A stretch of 64,000 nt of DNA from Parapristionchus giblindavisi. Lineage: Eukaryota; Nematoda; Chromadorea; Rhabditida; Diplogasteridae. Positions 10,813 through 22,113 of this stretch are shown here, one piece after another. The stretch spans positions 434,001 through 498,000 of the forward strand of contig CALSFV010000260.1 of NCBI GenBank assembly GCA_943737045.1, given 5' to 3'. How positions within the stretch are numbered: the first letter of the stretch is position 1; each line of letters starts with the position of its first letter. The translations under genes and the position numbers were made by a program. The notes below the pieces were generated by a model. That model did not search any database. It saw only the letters and a program-made list of their open reading frames with translations, and was not told where the DNA came from.

Positions 10813-13800
10813 TTAAATTTTTTTATTATTATTACAGTATCTGGCGGATTGGATCGTGGACGGTGAGCCGCCGTGCGAGTTGTTCGACACGGACGCGAGC
10901 AGATACGACAAGTGGGCTGATCGAAAGTGAGTGAGCAAAGAAAGATCTTCTCCTGTTACTTTAATTATATGACATGTGTGAAACACGCAACCAGCAGGTG
11001 TTTGCCATAATGATCTTGAGATTTTATGACCCTGACCCTTTATGTCCTTATTTTTCTTGTTATCACACGTGTCACGTAAGGATCGAGACAAAATCGTGGG
11101 GTGACCGGACAAAATATAACCCCTATTGTATTGACTATTTTTGGATAGCCCTGACAGTGCCGGAGAAGATAGCGTTTCGATTTTTTGTCTAAAATCAATT
11201 TCGCCGAAGATAGACGCCGTTGACTGTCGGAATGTGTGGAAAAGTCTCGACTTTCAGCCGCAATAGCTCGTTTTGGAATGGGAATAGCGAAAATATCATA
11301 AAGACATAAATTGTGGAAAATTCTCAGGAGAATCGAAATTACACAAGCAAAAATTACAAAATCGATTTTTCATCAACTTCTGTGGCGGGAAGCTGACGTC
11401 TGCACCACAAATCGATTTAACACTTTTTTATTGGTTCAGATGTAAGATATTGTGAAGACGCATCGATTGATATATAGTTTATAGGGTCGAATCGTGCCCG
11501 CGATATGAGTTTTTCCCAAAAAACGAGTCTGAAATCTTGGACTTAGCCGATTTCTCGCTCGAAAGAAGGAAGGATCACTTTGATCTACCCACTCGTCTCT
11601 CGCTGAACAATGGTCTAATTGGTATTTCTGTATACTGAACTCGAAAAAAAACAAAGAAATGAATGAAAATCATAACTACAACTTAATTCAAAGAAAAAAT
11701 TACTATATAAACAATTGAAATACAAACAAGAAACAATCTATCTATCGAAGATGGAGTCTATTCCGGCCGCGATTGTCTCTCGAAGGAAACCCTCCTCGTC
11801 CTGCTTATCACTAATTATCTCATCAAATTCGTCTTCATCATCTTCAGCATTCTCTCCTTCAAAGACATCATCTTCCATCTCTGATTCCTCATCCGACTCG
11901 CTTCTTCTCCTCTTGCGAGTGTTTGTCGTAGTGGATGCAGTGCTCGATCGAGTGTTTCTAGTGCTCTTCCTCCTCGATTTGATCGATGGTCCTGAAATGA
12001 AGACTATTATACATTACTAATACTACTAATACTAAAACGACTCCCTTGAGTCTTGGTCCCTTCTCATGGATAGATGGTTGATTCACAGCGAAGTAACACA
12101 TACTCGAGTCAACAATATATTCAGGATTCAACAATATATTCAAGAAACAGTGAAACCATAGGTCGAAAAGTATGTTACAAAGTACCAAGCCTGACCGGAT
12201 TTCGAGCCGAAATTTTCACAAAAATCGAAACATCTGACCGTATTTTGATCCGAAATTTCACAAAAATCGAAAAACCTGACCGGATTCTGAGCCAATATTG
12301 CCAAAAATCAGAAAACCTGACCGGATTTTGAAAACCGATAACCTAGCTATTCGACCTATGAGTGAAACCTGTTGAAAACACTAAACACGTAAAACAAACG
12401 AGAAATCGGCTAAGTCCAAGATTTCAGACTCGTTTTTTTGGGAAAAACTCATATCGCGGGCACGATTCGACCCTATAAACTTTATATCAATCGATGCGTC
12501 TTCACAATATCTTACATCTGAACCAATAAAAAAGTGTTAAATCGATTTGTGGTGCAGACGTCAGCTTCCCGCCACAGAAGTTGATGAAAAATCGATTGTG
12601 TAATTTTTGCTTGTGTTATTTCGATTCTCCTGAGAATTTTCTACAATTTATGTCTTTATGATATTTTCGCGATTCCCATTCCAAAACGAGCTATTGCGGC
12701 TGAAAGTCGAGACTTTTCCACACATTGCGACAGTCAACGGCGTCTATCTTCGTCGAAATTGATTTTAGAAAAAAAATCGAAACGCTATCTTCTCCGGCAC
12801 TGTCAGGGCTGTCCAAAAATGGACTATTCAAAATTTTCATTTTTTCATTGTCCGACAGTTGTATTGATCCTTACGCGAAACGCGTGTTATGCATATTATG
12901 ATGGAATAAAGAATAAGAATAAGAATAATAAGAATTTGTTTTGCGACTAGAATATACACTATATAATATATTTATAATGCTTACACTAGTATGCTATACT
13001 GGATTCTGTAATGCGCTATTCTTTGATCTATGTCAAAATTTAGTAATAATTTATTCGCCATAAATATAACTTTTATGTAGAGCGTGGAGAATATTTATTG
13101 ATTAAACTTGGCTGATTATCGATTGATTTATTGGCTGATTATTGATTGATTATGCTTGGCTGATTATCGATTGATTTATATGGCTGATTACCATCAGATT
13201 CATCGTGGAGAAGGGCCGGGAGACGTACTCGATGTTCTACAACTGGAGCTACACCGATCGACTGGCGGCCCGTCCCACCGACCGTATCTCGGGCGTGTAC
13301 GGACTGCTCAAGAAACAGGGCGCCAACTTTGGATACAGAAACGGATGGGAGGTGAGGGAACGGAGGACGGGGTGTAGGTCGAAAAGTGCGTTGCGAACTA
13401 CGAAACCTGAGGCCGTATCCATGAACGTTGGCAAATCGTTTGTCGACAAACGTGACGTCACAAACGAAGGGGGAGGATTATTGGCGGATGCCTCCCCCCA
13501 CGCTTGTGACGTCACGTTTGTCGGCAAACGGTTTTCTTTCATGGATACGTCTACTGACCGCATTTTGGAATTTTTCTTTGAAAACCCGAATCTGTAACGT
13601 AGCTGTTCGACCTATGTCTCTTGCTATATTATCTGTCAATGAGAACGAGAGAACATTATGGTATGGCTCATGACTCATTATTAAACATTATTGACTCATT
13701 ATCTCACATCACAGGTCGCGCAATACTTCAACGTGGACGACGAGAACGTGCACTCGGCACTCGAGAGGGAATACCAGGTATACGGTAGATCTTATCGATT

Positions 13801-15706
13801 GATTCCGAATTATCAATCGATAATCAATAAATTATTCGAATGATAAGTATACGGTATACTGTAGTATCGATTGATTGTAAAATTCCCAATCCATGGTCAG
13901 TAGATAATTCGAATCCCTGGTATACGGTATACGGTAGTATCGATTGGCTTCCTGATCAATCGATAATCTGCTTCCAGATGGTGACTAATCGGTGCGGAGT
14001 GATCGACATGAGCTGGAAGGGCAAGATCGAGGTGAAGGGACCCGACTCACAGGAGCTGCTCGAGTATGCCGTGTGTGGTGAGGTGAGTGCGAGGGGGATA
14101 CTGTAGCTGGATGTTGTGTTGGAGGGATAAAGGCTGGGCATTTTCTTTTTTTCTCTTTTTTTTGGAAATTTTCCTGACAAAATTAGTCTTGAAACATAAA
14201 ATAATACTGTAGATTTTATGCTACCGTAGCTATATCTTGGCTACTGTAGTTATAAGTATTGTTGTATTACACATAATCTCTTTCCAAATGTGAAGTGCCA
14301 ACAATCAACATTATCTACTTTGTTCAGAGTTATGAGACGAGCATGAGACGCAATTCTGCCTTGTTTGAGAAATGGACGAAACCGTTCGTTTAATCAATTA
14401 ATCACGCTTGCAGATTCCTCCACTGGGCAAGATAGGATCCGGACTCATGCTGACCAGAGCTGGCCGAATTCTCGCTCCTCTCAAGGTTTGTAATAATATA
14501 TTTATCGACGCCTGATAGTAAAACAACAAGGCGAACCGGAACAGAATAATAGGGTGATTCAAGTGATGATTGTAGAAGATTGAGTAAGCGGTTATAGAGT
14601 AGTTGAATGGGTTGGGTAGAATAATGATAAAGATTTAAATGGAGACGCATGAATAGGAGATGGTAATGATAATGATAATAATAATAATGTAAGAAAATCC
14701 TCGATAAGTTTGCAATGGATAGCACAGGATAGTGTGAATCAAAAGCGAGCATACTACTGTAGGTTTTGGTGATTATCGATTCTTTTGGTTTTCAATTATT
14801 GATTGATTAATCGGTGAATATATTCAGATCTTCCATCACGACAGCGTGCGCTCGCAGTTCATTCTGCTCACCGAGCCCGAACGTGAGAGCAGAGATCTCT
14901 ACTGGCTGAAGAGGGCCGCGGCTGAGAAGAATCTGCGCATCCAGGTAGATAATAGGATATGTGTATAACCTAGTTAAAGGAAGAGTGGCCTCTCTCAATG
15001 GTCTCTTCATTGCGCATACTATTTCTCTGTTCTCTAACAACGAGAGAGCGTGGAGCATTGAAGAGACCGTTGACAAAGGTGTCAGCGCCTTTCAGTGTGA
15101 TCGATCTGTATGGTTTTGACGGTAGATTGATTAAGGATGATGTGTGGCGCGAATTCGACCGGTGCAATTCTTATGCGTCGTTGCATTTGCCTTATGCGCC
15201 TACGCCCCGTAACGCGTTACATTTCGCAACGTGTGCGTTGGCGTGAATAATTGGATATAATACGTATAATACTAGTAATAATAATATTTTGTCGACGCCT
15301 TGATAATATTAGAACGCGAAACGGTACTAATAATAATAAGATCAATGGTCCCATATGACTTTAGAGGGGGTGGAGCAATAATGATATAATAAGTGTAGGT
15401 AGATATAATAGGGATGGAGTGTGGCAAGAATTCACCTGGTGACTTAGCCACCAGTGAGGGGGTTCTTCGGAGACCTGCTAATCTTTTTGCATAATTTAAT
15501 AAATAAATAAATAATTTTCTCGAAAACATTTCGATTTAAACGACCGATAAGTGATTGTAATGATGGCACCTTTTCATAAGGCAAGGACTAGTTTGTTAGT
15601 ATAGATAAATCAGTATTCTTTTGATTATAGATTTATTAAGGATGATGTGTGGCGCGAATTCAACTGGTTCAATTATCAATTTGTTTAGAATAATAATATT
15701 ATTGCT

Positions 15707-15771
<65 letters not shown>

Positions 15772-18700
15772 ATCGTTTCCTCAGGTGCACTCAGTATCGG
15801 AGTATCTGGCCTCTCTCGCACTCGTCGGTCCCAAGAGCAGGGAACTGCTCGCTTCGCTCACGAAGAGTGATGTGTCCGATGAGGGATTCCAGCAGAGGAG
15901 CACCAAGCTGATGAGACTGGGCGCGGCGGCTGGTGAGTCAGACGTCGCCAACACTTTGAAATAAATAAGATAAATTAATTAATTAATTAAGAAATAAATA
16001 AATTGAAAGAAAACATTGTTATATTAGCTTTGCGTGCCTGCGGACATACATTTTCGACGCCTTCACAGGATTTTTTAAATGTAATGGGTCGATTTTTGAA
16101 ATTTAGTGGGCCGAGAAAAAGAGAATAATAGTGTGGTTGGATCCTCGTATTGTGAGGGTATGAAATGTATGACTGAAACTGCGCGGGCTTCGACATCTCC
16201 ACCACTTCGATTCTCAATGGTGCTTTTGTAGTTGTGTGCGCCCGTTCGTCCACGTCGACTGGTCAGCTGTCGTACGAGTTGTTCCATAACAGAGCGGACT
16301 CGAAGAAGTTGTATGAGGTACAGTAGCGATGAAAAGTATTCGCCACAAATTTTGCAATGTCATAACTTTTGACTCAGATGAGCAATCGGGCTCATCTTTT
16401 GGCAGTATACTATAGTACTAGTGTGCATCATATCCTACTCCCGTTGTTAAGATTCGTCGTCGTATTATTGTGTAGCGAGCCTGGAACCCCACTGTACTTA
16501 CTCAGCGAAAATTATTTCCTCAGCCGGATTTTTCTGAGAGCTGATTTTAATCGTGCATGAGCAACATTTACTGAGGAGTAGAATCCGCTATGTGATCGAT
16601 CTGAGCTAATTCATTTCTGTGAGAAAATCGAAATTTCCGACACCCCTGAAATTGGGCAAAATTTTCATAACTCTGTGTTCAGTGAAGCTGCAGGCTCCAA
16701 ACTGGGCAGAGATGATAGGCTATGAGTGATACAAAACCTGGCCGAGTATGAGCCCGATCGGGTGAATTTTGAGAAATTTCGAAAATTTATTATCCTCATT
16801 TTTTGAGATTCAGGAAGTACCTGGTCGGATTTATTTCGATCGAGTTCAACAGCAATATGTCTTCTATATATAGTATATAACAGTTTACTAGTGTTTCACG
16901 AAATTTCGAGTTCTTCCAGAGAAGTTATGATCGGAAAAAAGAGGTAGAAAATATTTATTTCACAATTTTTTCAGATCATCCAAAAATTTAAAATGAATTT
17001 TATGAGACAAAAAGAGCATCAATGGCCATTCTATTATAGGGGATCATCTTCTGTCTTCATGATAATTGTCATGACAAAGTATGAGCCCAATCGAACAAAG
17101 TCGCAAACTTTCGGAAAAAATCTGAAAAAAAGATGCTAACTATTTTCTACCTCTTTTCTCCAATCATAACTTCTCTGAAAGAACTCGAAATTTCGTGAAA
17201 CACTAGTAAACGGTTATCTACTATAGATAGAAGACATCTTGCTGTTGAACTCAATCGAAATAAATCCGACCAGGTACTTCCTGAATCTCAAAAAATGAGT
17301 ATAATAAATTTTCGAAATTTCTCAAAATTCACCCGATCGGGCTCATACTCGGCCATGTTTTGTATCACTCATAGGCTATTATATCTGCCCAGTTTGGAGC
17401 CTGCAGCTTCACTGAACACAGAGTTATGAAAATTTTGCCCAATTTCAGGGGTGTCGGAAATTTTGATTTTCTCACAGAAATGAATTAGCTCAGATCGATC
17501 ACATAGCGGATTCTACTCATCAGTAAATGATGTTCATGCACTGTTAAAAACAGCTCTCAAAAAATCCGGCTGAGGAAATAATTTTCGCTGAGTAAGTACA
17601 GTGGGGTTCCAGGCTCGCTACACAATAATACGACGTCGAATCTTAACAACGGGAGTAGGATATGATGCACACTAGTACTATAGTATAATGCCAAAAGATG
17701 AGCCCGATTTCTGTCAAAAGTTATGACATTGCAAAATTTGTGGCGAATACTTTTCGTCGCTACTGTATGTAGATTCTTTTTTTAAAAATTTTGTAAATTA
17801 AATTTTAAATTTAATTAATATACATAAATAATAACTGACAGTGTTAGTAGAATTGTTGTTAATAATGATTCCATGATATATTTTCATGTAGTATGCTCAT
17901 CTGTCTATTTATTTAACTATATTACCTTATATGAAATGATTTATTCTTAAAAAATGTTATTTAGTTAATTAATTATTAACTCATCATTATTCATCATTAT
18001 CATGTTATTAATGCTCAGATGGTATCCTATAATAATAATATTCCCCTATAATACATAAGCTACGAAACGTCCATTAAAGCTGCTAAAGTTGATTGTCAAT
18101 GTCAAATACATAATTATCATTATTAATTAATTAATTAATTAATTAATACAGTATTTGTAGGCCATCATGGCAGCCGGTCGTCCACTGGGCATAGTGAACT
18201 TTGGCCAGGCCACGATGAACATGATGAGACTGGAGCACGGCTACAAGATCTGGGGCCGAGAGCTCACCCTCGACACCAACCCCTACGAGAGCGGACTCGG
18301 AGCTCTGGTGGATCTCAAGGTCGGTAATTAATCGATAATTAATAACAATCAATAATTTATTTAAAAAAATAAATATTTTATTTTATTTACCGATTTCTCT
18401 GTGGTCGTTGCGAACATTTATTATTAATTTGCATATATTTAATATTTTGAAGAGGAAAAGAGCAAAATGGCCGTCGCTTGAGCGATTTCGGTTGGAGAGG
18501 CGCTGGTTGACGAGAATAGTCGGTGGTTTCGTGTTAGCTGTGTCCTAGAATACTCCCGTTGTTCAAAGCTCGGGGATCTTTCTACCATCTGATTTCTTTT
18601 CCATAAACCAATATTTTTATCAGCAAAGGGCCGGTTTACATGATACCGTATGAAGAGAATGTAAATATAGAGGAAGAATACGCGACTGAGTTGAGATGGA

Positions 18701-21700
18701 GAAAGAGTTTTTGTGAGGGTTGGAGCAATTTTGGCATTCGTATAAAACAAAAGCTATGGGACTAGAGACTGAGAGTATGAAACTGTATGCGACAGTATGA
18801 CGAGTATTATCCATTTATTTAATTATCTTACATCGAAAAATTGAATAACTGTGACAAGTTAGTGAAAATTTGGTGGAATGAGGTAATGTTAAGGGGACGA
18901 GAGCATAGGTTGGCGCGAAAAAAAAGTTTTCTTTTTTGGCGTTCAGCCTTGCCTTAAATCCTGGGCCTTGCGCATAGCCTTGCATAATTGGAAAAATAAA
19001 AACAATGAAAATTTGCTTTAAAAACACGGTTTCAATGCCCTTTCGTAGCCATGCGCACAGCCTTGCTTATCCCCTGCCATGTTTGCGCACAGCCTTTCCA
19101 CAAGACGAGAGAGAGGGAAGGAGTGCACTGTATTTTGTCGCCTGATGCAATCCAAGCGATAGCCGGTGGTTTCTTGTTAGCTGTGGTCTAGAATACTCCC
19201 GTTGCTTAAAACTCAGGAATATCTTTTTTTTTTGCATCGGGCATCTATAAACCAATATTTTTATCAGCAAAGGGCTATTTTACATAATCCCGTATGAAGA
19301 GAATGTAAATATAGAGGAATACGAGGCTGAGTGAGGGAGATGGAGAAAGAGTGGTTGTGAGGCAGACATGGTCCATGGTTATCCCACGCCCAAAAAATGC
19401 GGGTGGGTAACGTAGATTTTCAGCAAAAATTGCGGGTGGGTACACAAAAAAATGGGGGAAATTAAAACTTTAAAAAAATTCCGTTATTATTTCAGTTGAC
19501 AGTTAGACTATTTAAGCTACAGTAAGAACGAGAACTGATTTTAATAATATGCGATTTCGTTCAATACTGCACTATATTACATGCATAGCATTTCAATCTG
19601 ATCGGGTACCGACAGAGAAAAACATGAAACTCAAGAAATTTAGTGATCATTGCGTTTAAGAGGATTTCCAGCGCGTTATCCCATGGTACCTACGGTGGGA
19701 TAACGCTCTGGCAAATGAGTTTGATGCGTTCGTTTTACATTTTCATATGGAAAATTGGAATCTCTGTCGGTACGCGACGAGAAATGACGCAAAAAATAAT
19801 TTTTATATGCTAAGACCAAGGAAATAGAGTAAATAAATTCAGTACGCGATAATCATGCCTGAAAATGCACCCATCCAAACAACACTGTCCCACTATAATT
19901 TTCATATTTCTTATTGTCCGCTGTGTTCTCTGTCGGTACGCGACTCTCTAAACGAAAAATCAAATTTTTTTAAACAATTAATATTTCAGTTATTGTTAAC
20001 GGTAAATTCCGACACAGCGTACTAGTATCACTTCAATGAACTTAAAGATCGTACTCTTCTCACATTCGTACTCATTTATTCAGTTTGCTACCATACTCTT
20101 TTCTTCAAATGTTTTGACATAATTGATTAATTAATAATTTTTTCAAGTCAACATTTTTTCGAAATTTTGCGGGTGGGTTACCTACTTTTTAAAAAAATTG
20201 CGGGTGGGTCTATCCCATGGGATAACCATGGGCCATGTCTGTTGTGAGGGTTGGAGCAATTTTGGTATTCTTGTAAAAAAAACGCTATGAGAGTAGAGAC
20301 TATGAGAAACGTTATGAGACGGTTTATTATTTTTTTCATCTTAATTTGAATAGTTGAATAAATGTGACAAGAAGTGAGTGAAATTTTTTTGTGGAATGAG
20401 GTGAAATGTTAATGGGGTGAGAGAGCGAGGGAAGCACTGTATTTTGTCGCTTGAGGTGGTCCATGCGATAGCCGGTGAATTCGTGTTAGAAGAGATGTAG
20501 AATACTACCGTTGCTTAGAACTCGGGGAGGATGCTTTACTCGAGATTTCTATTTTCTATAAACCAATATTTTTATCAGTAAAAGGGCCAATTTACATAAT
20601 ACCGTATGAAGAGAATGTAAATATAGAGGAATACGAGGCTGAGTGAGGGAGATGGAGAAAGAGTGGTTTTGAGGGTTGGAGCAATTTTGGTATTCTTGTA
20701 AAACGAACGCTATGAGAGTATGAAACTGTATGAGCCAGTATGACAGTATATATTATGTATTTATTTATTTATCTTACATTGAATAATTGAAAAAATTGAC
20801 AACAAGTGAGAGAAAATTTGGTTAAATGAGGTAAAGGCGAGGGGGCCGGAGAAAGGGAAATACATAACTCACGTTTTTTTTGTCGCTTGATGCAATCCAA
20901 GCAATGCCCGGTGGTTTCATGTTAAAAGAGATCTAGAATACTCCCGGTGCTTAAAACTCGGGGATATCTTTTGCTCAATACGGTGTTCTTTTCTATAAAC
21001 CAATATTTTTATCAGCAAAAGGGTCATTCTATTAATAATCTAATGTCAATTTCGAAAAAATTATTTAACTTTAAAATCAACTTATTACAGAGTGGCAAGG
21101 ACTTCATCGGGAAGGCTTCCACCATTGAACATTCCAACCAGACCTTCAACAGGTACATGCAGTAAATTGAATGATTTACAGTGAATGATTTTAGAATTAA
21201 TATTGTTGTATTATATTACATAGTAGTATTATATTATTATTATTATCGAAAAAGTATTTATTTACCACCTGTGCTAGTGATCGGATCATTTATCTGGCGT
21301 GCAAAGGGCACGAAAAGAAAGAAACCAAACCAAAAGGGGCTAGAGAGTGTGCAAACGATGAGAGTTTTCCCTGCTTTTTTCACAACTTTTTGAACAAAAC
21401 TATTGGCCCATCTACGCTAATGACGTCACATTTTCCTGGAAAACGGTTCTTGCATACGGCCACAGATGATTGCTCGATGGATAATAAATATAAATCTGTA
21501 ATAATGATGTGCTAATAAAGTTGTTTATTTTAAATTTAAATTGTTCACTCAGACGTCTGTCTCTCATCGCCATCGACGACGCTGTTGTGCCCGCGGGTAA
21601 CGAGGTGCTCAGACTGGACGGTCAGGAGGAGGTTGGTTTGGTGCTTACTGTCTGTCTGTCAAGCTATCTTTCTTATTAGCTAGCTAGCTATCCATCTGTC

Positions 21701-22081
21701 CATCTAGCAATCTGTCTATATGCTTGTCTGTTCTATCTATCTGACGATAAAGGGAGAGTGACCTCACTCAATGGTCTCTTCATTGCGCACACTTTTTCCT
21801 CTGTTCTCTAACAACGAGAGTGCGTAGAGCGTTGAAGAGACCGTTGACAAAGGTTTCGGACCCTTTAATGCCCTGAAATTTTCTGAAATATGACGTCATC
21901 TCAAACAATAATCGATGATATTCGATCATTCAGAGAATCGGCCAAGTAACATCCGCCGCGTATTCTGCCCGCCTGCAGAAGCCGCTCGCCTTTGCCTGGC
22001 TCGATTCGACTGTCAAGGTACAGTATCCAATGATGGCTTCGCCCATTTATCGATTGATTGTCTTGATAATTACCATACATC

Positions 22082-22113
<32 letters not shown>

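Larger units (their letters stand above)
11061..12890. mobile_element. 1.8 kb inverted-repeat element carrying cargo (copy 1)
   Basis: Left arm about 11061-11640 and right arm about 12400-12890 are inverted copies (for example GACTTTTCCACACATT against AATGTGTGGAAAAGTC). Outer termini read TATCACACGTGTCACGTAAG against the inverse of TTACGCGAAACGCGTGTTAT. The 0.75 kb loop holds the minus-strand exon 11738-11991 and a family A MITE. It lies in the dehydrogenase intron 10927-13197. Confidence 0.8.
18465..21025. repeat. Intronic tandem repeat, four degenerate units (copy 1)
   Basis: Units begin near 18465, 19124, 20429 and 20877. Shared blocks: GATAGCCGGTG, TAGAATACTCCCGTTG, AAACCAATATTTTTATCAGC and GAAGAGAATGTAAATATAGA. 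It fills the 2.8 kb intron 18320-21090 together with the hAT-like insertion 19363-20241. Copy 2 (44974-46225) has lost 1309 bp by recombination between units. Confidence 0.8.

Noticed and set aside
13205..13597. 130-residue plus-strand frame as a separate gene
   Set aside because: Its first part is dehydrogenase exon 13198-13351; the rest reads through the donor into MITE sequence.
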